34,483 nucleotides of DNA from Gamarada debralockiae (GCA_002803225.1 NXFV01001468.1:1-34483); one strand, 5' to 3'; numbered from the stretch's first letter, positions 9,214-20,763 are shown. Notes: a model not told the origin generated them from the sequence alone. Numbers and translations are program-made.

Positions 9214-11276
9214 GTGGAGGATGGGGAGGGGGATGTGTATTATAGGTAGATTAGATGGCTAAGATAAATACTATTTGAATCTAGACGGGGTGTGCCTTGT
9301 ATACTTGATTGATCTGCTACCTTGGTGAGTGCGGATGGTAGTCATTTTGGAAGACTCAACTCAATCCAGCAATTGAGTTACGCTTAGGGTCTAGGGTAGA
9401 TTGATCTTAATCGTTCAAACCATTCCAGCGATTGGCTCCATCATTCGGGCTATATAACAGGAAGTCCCTGACAGTATCAGTCGTGCCAACATGGTAATTC
9501 TGACCCTGATCAAGCCATCAGGGAATGTGAACATTTAAGCCTAGCTTCACGAACGTCTAACGCATACTAAAGCAGTCGGGTTCTGAAGAGACTTTTTGCA
9601 GAGCTGTGATTAGTTAAGCCGTATGCCTAGAGTCTCAAATTTTTCCTGTTGCTCTTTCCATTGTCGTTGTCGTCATGATTCTACGTGTCGCTGTCTTGTA
9701 GCACTGTTGCTTCTCTGTATGCATAGAGGAAACCAACAACAGTCCGCTCGTCGTACTACCAGTAACTGCTATGCACAACACAATCTTCCAGGCAAATGTC
9801 CAGCAGTCATTGAATCTGACCGCCTCAACTTCGCTAAGGGCGTGGTCGTTCGCTTTCGGGCCGTCCTGGCTACGTGCTTGTTGCTTCGTATTGATTCCAG
9901 TCGCAGAGGTATTTATACTCACAGATCTACCCTCTTGCCTTCCTATTCACTGAACCTGATCCAGGGATCGAGACATCAGACAGGTTTAGCACTCAGTGAC
10001 TCAACCTAGCTCAGGGACTAAAGATTCAAGGAATGTCTGTCAACTTCACTGTCTGATTCTGAATGCTTACCCCCGAACTCCTCAGACGGAATCAAACTTA
10101 GTCACTCAATCCATTTCAGCGATTCACTACTCCCAGGAATGGAAGTCGGCCTTCCTTCTAATGCAGAGTACTTAATTTTGCGGCCACTCCACAGAAATTC
10201 TCGGTACAGGCAGCTAATGACAGCAACTCTTCAAACTCTGTCAACGATGTAGACATCATTCCCGTCCCACAATATGATGTCTAGCTGCCATCCATGCGTA
10301 CAGCCCAACGTCATCATTATCATCAAGCCACACATAGTTTGTGATAGTTGTATATTTCGTTTTTGTCATTGTTGTTGTCGTGTTGATTAGTCGCGTCGTT
10401 GTTTACTAGCGCTGTCGCCTCTGGGTACTCCGTATGCTCAAAGATAACAGAGAGCTGTGAGATGCTGCGTTCTCTGTGTAAAGTCCAATCTCCATAGGGT
10501 TAATCTCTACCTAGTCACTGTTGGCCTTCCATTACTTCCCCTATCTCTACCAACTTCCGCTTGCAATCACCCGTGGTAGTTGCTTTGTGCTAGATACGGG
10601 TGTATTTAAGGAGAAAAGGCCGGTCGGCAGGGTGGGTAGGTGATTTGCTTTATTCACTTCATAGTTTTTTATGATATCTGCATTTCAAGGAGATGTGCCA
10701 TCCAGGTTGACTCTCTTGTAATTCCAAGGGGAAGTAAACAGCAATGAGTTCATGACGGTGGGATCACTAGCCTGTATAGAAATTAGTGAAAGACTGCGAG
10801 TGCAACACATTCATTGCGTACATAGGTTCCACGGGTGCGTGTCATTTTGCGTTCCTCAGCAGCACAGGCTACAGAGATGAGGGCCTACAATGCGATTGGC
10901 AGTAATTTGGAACCCAGTTCATTCAGCTAAAGAGCTCAAAAGAAAATTATTTCTACAGAGTATTCAAGCTGCATTAGGCAGGCTTTGCTATGCTGTATTA
11001 CTTTGTTGATGTGTCTTTTGAAGTGTTCTGTTCGTCTCTCATCATACTGATTGTTGGAAAGTACACCAATGCCAGGTTTCAAGACTTTTCTTATACAAAC
11101 TGCATGCTGATATTCACCTCACACGACACATTCACTTCTCTGTTTGGTGCTTATTGTGGTCTGGGTGGCAAAGAATAAAGCATAAGGCGAACGTGGACCT
11201 CTGAAGCATGATACGGGCTGGGACTTTGCCTTCCTTAGCTCTTTCAATTGAAGACCTCACTTTCGTATTGCTTCCT
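9214..11276. other. 2-kb gene-poor stretch with weak direct duplication
   Basis: No reading frame has family features. Two GT-rich blocks resemble each other (about 9640-9730 and 10355-10455, both with runs like TTGTTGTCG, then CGCTGTC and CTCTG..TA..CCGTATGC or CTCTGTATGC), and short CCA..CAGCGATT sequences recur near 9424 and 10107. This suggests an old, diverged direct duplication of non-coding sequence. Confidence 0.4.
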
Positions 11277-11935
11277 TTACATCAAACTTGTTTCCCATCC
11301 CTCCAATACCCAAACATAGTCGACGCTCCGCGACTTCCCCTGCCTGGGCCACTCGTTCAAAAACCTCTACCTCGCATTCTCCTTCCATCCCCTCTCCTTC
11401 CACGCCTTAACCGTCTCCCCGTTCCACTGATTCAACAGCGTCAGCAAAATGACAGCTATCCGCCCCAAGCAGCATGAATGTATCTTTCGTCGTGTGAGCA
11501 AGGCCGCAAATATGACCTATAGCATGGCCTGGGACCTCCAAGGAGATAAAACGAGCCGTCGCTGAAATAATCATACGCTATGAACTTCCCGATTTTGAAG
11601 TGGGAGTTGAAGGATATTTCAACCAGTTCGTGGTGGGCATAATCGGTTTCCAGGAGGGGCGAGTCTGGATTGGAAGGGTAGTCAGGGAGGAGATTGGCTT
11701 TGAACCCGCTCCAACAACAATCTTGACTGGAGAGGCAACTTTTGACATATCACCGATCTGGTCGAAGCGTCAGTGACTCTCTTTCGTCAGTCCCCAATTT
11801 TCCCAACTCTCTGGTTGGCTGACCTGGCTCATCTTCAAACCACCGCCTCAAGCCACTCCAACACCACGCCTGCTTCCTGCAACACCTCATGGACACCCTT
11901 CTCAATCTCCAACCTTCCGGTAAACCGTGCCAGTT
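11277..11935 (-). pseudogene. Decayed metallo-beta-lactamase-fold hydrolase
   Basis: Read on the minus strand, pieces of a fungal MBL-fold hydrolase appear in order: EIEKGVHEVLQEAG near 11890-11930, FDQIGDMSK near 11740-11760 (the usual metal-binding HxHxDH ends in Gln here), then, one frame over, LETDYAHHELVEISFN and YDYFSDGSFYLL, then VPGHAIGHICGLAHTTKDTF in the original frame. A one-base loss near 11700 and a one-base gain near 11538 change frame. The middle is deleted after GADSCH, and the C-terminal piece (ETVKAWKERGWKE) carries a TAG at 11367-11369 where tryptophan is expected. It cannot make an enzyme. The 5' end is truncated against the isomerase pseudogene on the other strand. Confidence 0.75.
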
Positions 11936-12703
11936 TGGGTTGATCTTACCATCAACCAACACCAGCGTTGAGGCAGAATTCAACCGCATGCTAGGTACCT
12001 AGTACGTAAACCGAATCTTCTTCAAACCTCTATCACCTAACTCTCGCACTTAGGTGTATAGGCATAGCGGACGCATCTTCGCCGCCAACCCAGATCTCAG
12101 CACCTCCGAAGCAATAGTCGCTTTCCTCGAAGAACTCAGCATCCAAATGAAAACAGCAGTTGGGTCCGTCTGCCACGCCAAAGTGGGCTATCTCGTCATG
12201 GGTATGTCAATAGAGACATTCTAGGGCGGTAAAGACAGCGCCGCCGAATTCGTGCGTTACATGAGCGAGCTCTCCTCTGGATTATGCGTAGCAACAGGAG
12301 CCGCAGTTTGTGAAGCTTTTATGAAACCTACGGTGCCAAACGGATCGGGTTTATTACACCATATCAACCTGTTGTCATCAACAAGTCGTGGATTTCTTAA
12401 CGCAGCTGGGATGCGATGTCAGCGCCATCCATGGGATAAAAGGCGAGATTGCGGCGTCGATTTCTATAGTGAGCGCGGAGGAGGGAGGAGATCAAGGATG
12501 TGTTTCGGAAAGTTGATGGTCCTGATGTGGACCTGTTGATTCAGGCTAGTACGAATCTTTCGGGGAAAGCGGCTGCGAAGTTGGAGGTTGAGCTTGGGAA
12601 GTCGGTTATTGCGATTAATACGGCGACTGTGGGGCATGCTTATAGGACGAATGGGATTATGGACCAGATTTCGGGGTGGGGAAGTTTGTTGGAGGAGCAT
12701 TGA
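11889..12703 (+). pseudogene. Decayed maleate isomerase / arylmalonate decarboxylase-like gene
   Basis: Plus-strand pieces run FGLILPSTNTSVEAEFNRML (N-terminus), a 52-nt intron (12002-12053, branch CCTAAC), SGRIFAANPDLSTSEAIVAF, VCHAKVGYLVMGMSIETF, then a TAG at 12222-12224 in place of tryptophan before GGKDSAAEFV. Single-base shifts occur near 12317, 12385 and 12480; between them one reads YETYGAKRIGFITPYQPVV, DFLTQLGCDVSAIHGIKGEI and DVFRKVDGPDVDLLIQAS to the end LLEEH. The two catalytic cysteines of the Asp/Glu racemase fold correspond to VCHAK and LIQAS; in the second the cysteine position is serine or absent in this copy, so I do not assign it. Frames also disagree across the intron. Clearly broken; substrate unknown. 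Confidence 0.75.
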
Positions 12704-12832
12704 GGCCATCCATACCATTGCAAATGTCAAATCGGAAGTCTTGCGATCAAGTGTCTCTCACCAGTCACAACACGGGTGGAATAACTTCTTCGAAAATATC
12801 TTTCCCTACTTTGATTGACTATCAATTTATCC

Positions 12833-13320
12833 TCAAATCGTATAGCTTACACCCGGAGTAAAGATCACAGTCATTATTCCTGCGACTGGCGCGTTCTCCT
12901 TCAGATAAGCCTTGAATACTTGGTGACCTTCGCACTGTGTCTCGTAGTATGTCATATCCTCTTGGCTTTTGAAGACGGATTTGGCAACGAAGTTGTAGCC
13001 TTGGTCTTTCACATTTCTGTAAGGGCGTAGAAGTCAGTAAGGTTCCACGTTTTTAAACAAAGAGAAGAGAAAGGAAAAAGTTTAAGCAGAGAATAACTTG
13101 CCCCTCTGCTGGACCAGCTTGCATGGATAGAATGTATGGTTTGCCGTCCTAGAATTGAGAATGATTATTCAGTAATGGAACAATTTTGGGATCCCGGAGA
13201 TTGGAGAGCTGGTACCTTTTTTTGATTTTTGGTAAAAGCTTCGAAGCCTTTTAATGCGATTGGGATGTGGTCCTCCGACGGGAGTTTAATCATCGTTACG
13301 CGGGTGATTTCCGAGGTCAT
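12833..13320 (-). CDS. Stress-responsive A/B barrel (Dabb) domain protein
   Basis: Three exons on the minus strand (13216-13320, 13102-13148, 12833-13016) give 111 residues. Intron 1 is 67 nt with GT..AG. Intron 2 is 85 nt with a GC donor (GG|GCAAGT) and acceptor TTACAG; only this choice keeps the frame. The protein begins MTSEITRVTMIKLPSE, the usual first beta strand of a ferredoxin-like dimeric barrel, continues GKPYILSMQAGPAEG, and ends with FVAKSVFKSQEDMTYYETQC and GIMTVIFTPGVSY. Small dimeric A/B barrel proteins act in stress response or as small cyclases/decarboxylases in metabolic clusters; which applies here is unknown. An in-frame ATG at 13356 would add 12 residues. It is the only intact gene between three pseudogenes. 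Confidence 0.83.
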
Positions 13321-13410
13321 CGTTGCGAGTATTCTCTTGCCCGACTTTTTGAGCATCAATCTTCGAAAATTATGACACAGTCTGTGCTGGAGTTTTTAAT
13401 CCCACACATA

Positions 13411-13500
13411 AGGCATCTTTGTCATAAGGAATCTTTGTCATGGAATCTTTGTCATAGAATACTTTGTCACAAGGCGTCATAACGTATCTTTGTCATGGGA
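13411..13500. repeat. Degenerate tandem repeat of ATCTTTGTCAT
   Basis: Five spaced copies of (A)TCTTTGTCA(T) or ACTTTGTCAC occur at about 13415, 13431, 13445, 13461 and 13486, spaced 14 to 25 bases apart. The array lies about 100 bases upstream of the Dabb start and 260 bases before the monooxygenase remnant. Confidence 0.65.
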
Positions 13501-13757
13501 ATCGAGATATCTCTGATGCGCGTCCAGACCCCCGACATGGTGGCTTGTGTTCGGGCACCTGACATCGGAAAGGATTCTACTCGCTACACAGCCTCATGCA
13601 CAACCGAGAAGCCCCCTGCTGGACGTCTATGCCACCGGGAAACCAGCATCAGCTCCAGCATGAGCTAAAAGTAAATATTGAACATTTGAAGTTACTTCTC
13701 CCATGTCTTCTTCGAATTCCTGCAATTGTTCCTCTTCGCAGGAGCCCATTCCCCACA

Positions 13758-14115
13758 ATGGCAGCACTACCCTCCTCCTTCAGCCTCGCCATAATCAGCT
13801 CTGGTATAGGCAGTCTGACCCTCGCTATCAGGCTACGGAAACGTCCCTGTCACCATCTACGAAACTGCCTCGAAATTCGACGCCGTAGGTGCGGGGATAA
13901 GACTTGGTCTCAATGCGCTCAAAGCTATGGAGATGACGGATTCGCAATTCGCGCGCCTGTATGACGAGGTGAAAGTTGGGAATACGTGTCTGGAAAGGGT
14001 GCATGAGCAGATTGAGATTCTGGGCGCGGAGGAGGGGTTTGGGATTACGGAGGTGTGGAAGAGAGAGAGTGTGGGACATAAGGTCTTTACCTGGCCAAGC
14101 TCAAGGCCTAGGTGA
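13758..14115 (+). pseudogene. N-terminal remnant of an FAD monooxygenase (salicylate hydroxylase-like)
   Basis: The remnant starts at an ATG (13758) with FSLAIISSGIGSLTLAIRL, the dinucleotide-binding GxGxxG of group A flavin monooxygenases with one glycine changed. It shifts frame near 13835 and continues GNVPVTIYETASKFDAVGAG, then GLNALKAMEMTDSQFARLYD and GITEVWKRESVGH. It ends at a TGA (14113-14115). The remaining two thirds of the enzyme, including the GD FAD motif, are absent. After the break an unrelated reading frame begins. It is not functional as an oxygenase. Confidence 0.7.
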
Positions 14116-14970
14116 AGGTGGCTCAAGCCCACATTTCAGACTTCAAGGTCAACGCGGCGGAGAGGCTGAAATCTCAAGGTGTGGCAAACAACCAAGGAAA
14201 GAGGTTGATTGGCGAAGGAAAGTTGACACGCGAAGCCATCCTTACCTTGGATCCTGAGACCGGGAAGAAGGCGTTGGAGGAATTGGAGCTGTTGATCCCG
14301 GCGATTCTCGACGACCAAGCTGCGGAGGAGAAAATGTTTAGCGCTGGCAAGAGTTTGAAGAGCACCCGTCCAGCGGGAAACAAGGACGACAATCAGTTGG
14401 CTGGCATATCTGGCACCAGGGACACCAGTGACACAATTGGGGACCACAAGCCCACTTCAAACGCTTCTACCCACCGCACTGATGCCAATGATGGGTCGCC
14501 TTCCCCCGGAGCTGGCGATAAACGAAAACGTCGCACGCCCAATCTTCCAAAGCCTTCGAGACCAGTGGCAACAAAGTCGAATGTCGCAAGACCCAGTCCA
14601 GAGCCGTCTCTACTTCCATCCGCCCACAGGCAAGCAACGAAAGCCATCTCTAGTCTCCAAGTCATGATCATGGGGAGACTATGGAGGAAGGGCAGTTGGA
14701 TTCGGATCAGACAGATAATTCGGACTACCGAGCTGGAAATTTCTAGACCGGAAGAAGAGGTAGGTATACTGCAGGAAAAGATAGAAGATCTGAAGCTTGT
14801 GGGAAGAGGTCTGGATTGAGACGCATGTAAATGATCAGATTTGGTGTTTGCGGGCTAGATCAAGACGGTCTCGATGGTCGAACACTTTAAGCATGGGCCA
14901 GCTCAAAGCGATGGCACAAGCCATTCAGAATGTCAAATACCAAGTTGGGCAGAGGAAAGAGAACGACTAG
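14112..14970 (+). pseudogene. Unidentified coiled-coil reading frame, probably a gene fragment
   Basis: A frame open from about 14112 to 14819 encodes a hydrophilic protein with AAERLKSQGVANNQGKRLIG, LTREAILTLDPETGKKALEE, a Ser/Pro/Lys-rich disordered middle with KRKRR, and a heptad-like end. A shift in frame near 14810 allows the coding-like sequence to go on through SMGQLKAMAQAIQNVKYQVG to a TAG at 14968-14970. There is no ATG in frame until 14334, and it directly abuts the monooxygenase remnant, so it looks like an inserted or rearranged gene fragment. I do not recognise the family; a nuclear protein is conceivable from the basic cluster. Confidence 0.35.
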
Positions 14971-15059
14971 CTGCGAGAAATGCATTCTGTACGCCTTCTA
15001 GAATCCTTTGAGCGTGCCTGGTAACCCGGTCGTCGCGGTACAATTTTCAAATCATGCAA

Positions 15060-16647
15060 CTAAGCATCCAATTTGGTCATCTCCCAGATCAAGTCTATTC
15101 TCTCCCATTTCACGCTCGAGTTGAACCACTCATAAATCTCGACTTCGTCCTGGCAAGCTCTTGCTCCACGTAAAACATCAGCTTCCGCCAATCTCTCAGT
15201 GGCCATGAACAATTCGATCGTAGCCAGATTTCGAGCGATGCAACTTCTGGAGCCAACACCAAAGGCATAAAAATGTTTGTTTGCCTCTGCTGTGACGTTG
15301 CCTTCCAACCATCTCTCAGGCTGGAAGGCGCGCGGATTTGGGTAGGCTGTTGAATTGAAATGAAGTTCGTATGCTGAACATCCAACAATGGAACCGGCCG
15401 GAAAGAAAGTGCCTTTGAAATCCCAACCTCCTTCTGGCACAACGTGGGGCAGGCGAGTGGGGTTCGCCATGCTTAGACGAAGACCTTCTTTGACCACGCC
15501 GGAAAGATAGGGAAGGGACTGTATTTCCTTCTTGGCTGAACCAGCTTTTGCATTAGACAGAACTTCCGCCCTGAGAATCTCAAGCCTATATTCAGTGTTT
15601 AGCAAATAGCACATGAGTATTTGGAAGAATGGAGAGCATACTTCTCTGGATTCAACGCCAAATATCGGCAGATAGTTGCAAAGTTCATCCCAGTCGAATC
15701 AGTACCTGCAAAAATGAGATCCTTGCACTGAGATATGACTTCTGTTTTCTCAAGGTCGAGTGTCATGAGTCGGCCCGGATAGTTCTGTGCTCCTTTCGTA
15801 GTAGCAGACACAAGGTTCTCCACAAACTCATGAACGATCGCCATGCTGTCGTTGGTGTGCTTATCGGGTATGAAAGTCTCAATCGCCCACTCCAGCCATA
15901 CAAATACTGGGCCAGGAAGATAAAAGAAGCGCCCAACAGCCACGAATGCATCTACGAAGGCAGACACTGACAAGCGGTTCCCTTTCTCAGAAGTTCCATC
16001 GTAATTTTGCTGGAAGAGATGTGTTGAGACGGCATCAACAGCTAAACTTCTTCCCAAATTCAAGACATTGACCGGTCTTCCAGTTTTGCCTTCTTCCTTC
16101 ATCCTTCCGACCATCCTATCCACACATTCATATAGTGCAACCTCGTTATCCCTGATATTTTTGGTCGAAAACATGGGTACTACGGCCTTGGCCCGGGGCG
16201 CTCTATGACCAGCGTCGATCGTCGAGAATATGGTCTTGTGCCCGTCTATGTCAAAATTGCCGTAGCTGAAAATGAAGTCAGTAGACAGACACCTTGCAAC
16301 TCGGGAATATGGACAAACCATGGTGCCTTTTGAAATCCGCCCTTCGAAACATATATGGGTCCAACGGCATCCGCATCGCTGATATCGACTTCGTGTGGGG
16401 AGACTCGAACGATGGGTCCGTATTTCGCATGGGCTTCGTGTATGACGCTTGCCTCGTTGCCGACGTATGCGTGATAATATAGCCAGAAGGAGGTGATCTT
16501 CGGTAGGAGAGGCCCTGGGATGTGCGAGAGTGGATGGAGGGTGAGACAGTATATGCACCTTGAGAGGAAGAGGGTCGTCGCGAGCGCGAGGAGGGTCGTC
16601 AATGGGTTGCTCGAGAGCGCGTCGACGAGGACTTCGAAGAGGGCCAT
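15060..16647 (-). CDS. Cytochrome P450 monooxygenase
   Basis: Exons 16319-16647, 15642-16265 and 15060-15585 encode 492 residues, normal for a fungal P450. Introns are 53 nt (donor GTTTGT, branch TACTGAC) and 56 nt (donor GTATGC, branch GCTAAAC). An N-terminal membrane anchor (about residues 13-35) is followed by the proline hinge HIPGPLLP. The I-helix oxygen motif AGTDST, the K-helix ExxR (EGLR, 351-354), the PERF-like FQPERW and the heme loop FGVGSRSCIA with the ligand Cys433 are all present. It is likely ER-anchored and NADPH-reductase dependent. The family looks like those of fungal secondary metabolism or xenobiotic oxidation; the substrate is unknown. Splicing of intron 1 gives APCYGNF where homologues usually have APWY, a small oddity. 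Confidence 0.92.
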
Positions 16648-18059
16648 GGCGGAGAGTGTTTGGGAAGGCAATTGAGGTTGAAACTGCGGGATATCGATAT
16701 TAACCTGATCTTGCGTGAGAGTTTATCGTGCTGTGAGTCAACAGTGGGGTGAGTCTGGGCGACGCGATAGGGAAAGACTACGTGAAACCCTCACGCCATC
16801 TGCCAGCGTAAATCCTCCAAATCATTGTTGTGCCTTCGTATCGCGTCTCCTCCTTGCCAGCGATAGTTTGGAGCTCATAATCCCTCACTTGTGGAAATCG
16901 AATCGTCGAGGTCTTGACCCAGTGAGACGACTTAGCCGTCGAGACCGTGTTTTTTCTGATGCCTTGCCAACATCAGTGCTGGCATTTTATCCATGGAGAT
17001 CTGATCGAGTGCAGATCCCAAATCATGCTAAAAGCGAAATTAATTGAGAGCTCTGCTATTCCAATCCTCTAGTAGATCATGAAGTCCGGTATGGTGATGG
17101 GAGAGAAAAAAAACCGAGGTTGTCCAAAATTGCAAGTGCGGGCACAAAAACCAAATGTCGTTAAAGGAAGTGCCTTTGCTACCTCCTACTCATTATCGCT
17201 GGCTTTTTCTCGATTCTACGTCCTTTTAATCCTTTGAGTTCTTATCGCTTACTTTCTAGTTTGGAAATGACAGTTGAAGGTTCTCCCTGTTGACGTGACA
17301 AAGCGTCAGTATGTGCCTGAACAAAGAATGTCTGAGCTCCAATATGTATACCGGCCAAGGAGAATACGTTACCAAATAGGGTAACTAGTGCAAAAACTTA
17401 TCTGACTGTAGTCCATTGTTTCTACTTTCTTTCTTTCATTGCGTTGAGATTCATTCGTAGTGCCGTGCGGCCCATTGGGTGACCTGATATCCAACGTTTT
17501 CCTACCACATCCGCTCACCGAGATGGGCGACCATGATGGTTCGCCCAAACTCTGACCGCTACTCCGTCGAGGCTGCTCATCCTTGAATGCACAGAAAGTA
17601 ACTAAATTGGTGGTGCAATCAAGACCCTCGCCATGTCTTTGGCATCAGAGTTAATAACCAAAAGCATCGGCGCAGGTGATGATGCAGAAGTCCAAGGACC
17701 CCCGGTATTCTGCCTCTCCGCGGCTCGGAAGCACTTCCAGCAAGTTGAATGCGTTCTGCGGGCCTCCTCTCCCCATACCATCGAGTGTACTCGTTTCCTG
17801 TATTTGCTTTTTTGGGCCGCAGCCCAAATACAGCCCCCTGGACTGCCTCACGCTGAACGAAAGGCATATTTCAATCTGGGCTGATTTTGAGGCTCTTACA
17901 ACGAATTGCGCTATGTAGCCTTTTCATAAGAACAAAGCACTTCTTCCAAGATGCTGCCAATCGTGGATCTAAACCCCCATGATTGATCGAATATAAATCG
18001 ACCCGCATTTCACCTTGGGCTTTGGTTTGGCTGCAGCTTCCCCACCTTGTTTCGAAACG
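16648..18059. other. Intergenic stretch between the P450 and kinase 1
   Basis: Divergent promoters of the P450 and kinase 1 must lie here. Frames around 17619-17884 overlap on both strands and show no family features. I see no gene, repeat or RNA. Confidence 0.5.
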
Positions 18060-20455
18060 ATGATGATTAGCTGCTTGCCCCAGATTCGGTATGTAGCGGA
18101 ATTTATGAAGCTTCTTGGAAATAACCAACCTGCGGGACCCGAATGCCAGGAACAAAATGCATCATCGGTGTGTGAATTTAGGCTGATGGACGCAATTTTG
18201 CTTGACTGATAGTTTCTTAGGAATATTCAAGTCCCTCACCTCCATCTCTACCGCAAGCCATTCTTCCAGCCAGCGAACGTAGCCTAGAGAGAGGGAGGCT
18301 ATTGGTGGACACCGTCCCCACGAATCATCTTTTTCCTTCCTTGCCCACAAAGCCCATTATTACAACCAGCTACTATGGTTACGGCAGTTTCAATACGTTC
18401 CCACGTCCCAGTTCAACTTCGCCCAATTATCTTGTCCCTCCATCACCTGTTAGGTCAATCTCCGACGGCAGTGAATCTGGCTTCGAGAGCGCCGTATCCA
18501 CAGATGATGGGACTTACTCTGGGGCGAGTTCCTTTTCAAATGGGGAGGTTGCTGACCTACGCAATCCGGACTCTGCCTCTCCACTTGAAGAAGCACTGAG
18601 TAGCGCTCGGTACGAATGGCCCGAAGGCGAGACTCGATATTTCTTGCCTGCAGATGCCATCGAGTCACTCCTCACCATTGAGTCCATAGAAGAGGAGATC
18701 AGGTGGAGCAACGCGAGGCTACAACCTGGTCAGTCCCATCACCAAATTGCGGGGAAGATCCTCAGATTTGCTCCGAAGCTTTTTTGTATCCTCGTGTTAC
18801 TGCGAAAGGTGAACTACATCAGCGAATTCCTGGAAGAAGATCTGGACGACATCGATTTACCTTTCAACAGAGTCGAAAAGTCCAAACGATCCGGAAACTT
18901 CAGGCTTTGTAGTAGGTTGCATCCCAACCAGCTCATCAAAAGCATGTCATGTTGGAGACCGAAATGGATTAAAGACTTCAGCCGGGAGCAATGGTCTGTG
19001 ATGACCCCTACTTTTGAGAAAAGTGACTTAATTCGACACTACAAATTTGACAACAATTCAGTGTTTCCTTTCACGAGGGACGAAGAAAGGAACCAAGATC
19101 AACTAAAGGAAGGCGGGTTCGGCACAGTTTGGGAGATTGAGATACATCCCGCACATCATTCTTTCAATACGAAGTCGGAATCTTCTGAGGTATGCCTGAT
19201 CAACAAGACCTACCCTCGTGCAGTCGCTAACAAGAAACTTCTTTAGACTCTAAACCCCTCGTTCGCTTTAAAACGGCTGCACTCAAGAAATAGAGATGTT
19301 TTCGAATCCGAGGTGAAGATGCTCAAAATGTTTAGCGAAAGTCGACAGCACGCTCACTTGATTAAGCTCCTCGCCACTTTTGAATTCAAAGGGGAATTTT
19401 ATCTATTGTTCCCGTATGCCAAAGCCAACTTGAGAGACTACTGGAAGCAGACGCCAGTGCCTGAATTTTCCGAGTTCACAGTCAGGTGGGTTTTACGCCA
19501 GTGCAAAGGAATTGCCTCAGCCGTCCAGAGAATACATGGCTATCAAACAACCATGGACGCTTCAGAAGCTCTAGCAAGAATTGAATCAAGTCCAGATGAA
19601 GTTTCCAGCAGCTTTCCAGAGTCAGAAGAACGATTTTACAGCCGTCATGGCGACCTCAAGCCAGAGAATATTTTGTGGTCCGACGAGGATACCTTGGATG
19701 CAGATCATCGTTTCAATGAACAGGGCATCCTGTTGATTGCTGACTTTGGTCTGATGAAGTCTCACAAGACTCAAACACGATTTCGAGTTCTTCCAGAGCA
19801 GGCGGCAGGATCTGCGCCTTATGAACCTCCGGAGGTTGCAGGACCCAGAGCCTGCACAGCCGCCTCTCGGTCATACGATATATGGAGTTTAGGTTGCGTT
19901 TATCTGGAGTTTGTCACATGGCTTATCTGCACTTTAGAGGAACTGGAGCTTTTTCACGAGGTTCGCTCAGTCATGCACAACGGAAGTACTGACGAGACTT
20001 TTTTCACCCTCGTTGACGACGGCGCAATCGTCAAAGAAAGCGTCCAAGAATGGATCAAGGAACTTCACAACAAACCCCGATGCTCTGAGTTTATCCACGA
20101 CTTTGTGAGCCTGATCTCTGATCACATGTTGGTTCCCGACCCAAAAGAGCGGATTCATTGCGGTCCATTGAACGAGAAGCTTACAAAAATGGTGAGAAGA
20201 GCTGAGGTGGACTCGGATTATCTGGTGCCACGAGATCCGCAACTTGTACAGAGATGGGGGCCGGAGGTCAACAATTTCCAGTCAACACCAGATCCTAAGG
20301 ATGGGTCACCACTTCCAAAACGCCCAAGTATGGCGAACAAACTCAACGCGTTGGCAAGATCACGAACTCTACCCCGAACCGATTGGCAACTTCTTTCCCA
20401 GCCATCCTCGCCAACTAGTAGCAGATATTTTCATGGATTGATCGGATATTTGTGA
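18060..20455 (+). CDS. Fungal Ser/Thr protein kinase with conserved N-terminal region (paralogue 1)
   Basis: Safe exons are 18221-19189 and 19247-20455, joined over a 57-nt intron (branch GCTAAC). A 5' exon at 18060-18167 joins in frame across a 53-nt intron (branch TGACTGAT), giving about 761 residues; an alternative is a 5-codon exon from 18155. The N-terminal part is Ser/Pro-rich, then has YEWPEGETRYFLP, DDIDLPFNRVE and REQWSVMTPTFEK, a block shared with the second kinase. The kinase core shows GGFGTV (G-loop), FALKRL (lysine), HGDLKPEN at 19646-19669 (HGD instead of HRD, common in this family), ADFGL, an activation segment ending YEPPE, and YDIWSLGC. All key residues are present, so catalysis is likely. 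Substrates unknown. The 5' end is the uncertain part. Confidence 0.82.
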
Positions 20456-20763
20456 ATTGGAGAAGAGTTACGGCAGTTTCAATTTCGTGAAAAGTATTGC
20501 ATATTTGGCGTAAGGTGAATTGGCGGCTAGAATGGATACCTATATGGAAGTGTACAAGTACAATATGTAAAGAATATAAACTCTCCGATATGAGATGCGA
20601 AAATTTCCACCGAATCCTTCGCGCATCTCCTCACAGGCGGCCTGTACCACACCCTCCCCAATTCCAACTTCACTTCACAAGACACTCTCAGTCTTGACCG
20701 TCCGTCGGCCCGAGGATTCTTTGTCGTCTTTTTGTAAGTATTCCGAATAGCCTCCAGCCCTGA
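20456..20763. other. 3' spacer between kinase 1 and the microprotein gene
   Basis: Convergent 3' ends of kinase 1 and the minus-strand microprotein gene. No further feature seen. Confidence 0.5.

Noticed and set aside
17619..17884. Overlapping 80-codon frames on both strands before kinase 1
   Set aside because: No start context, splice logic or family features; probably chance frames in a GC-balanced stretch.
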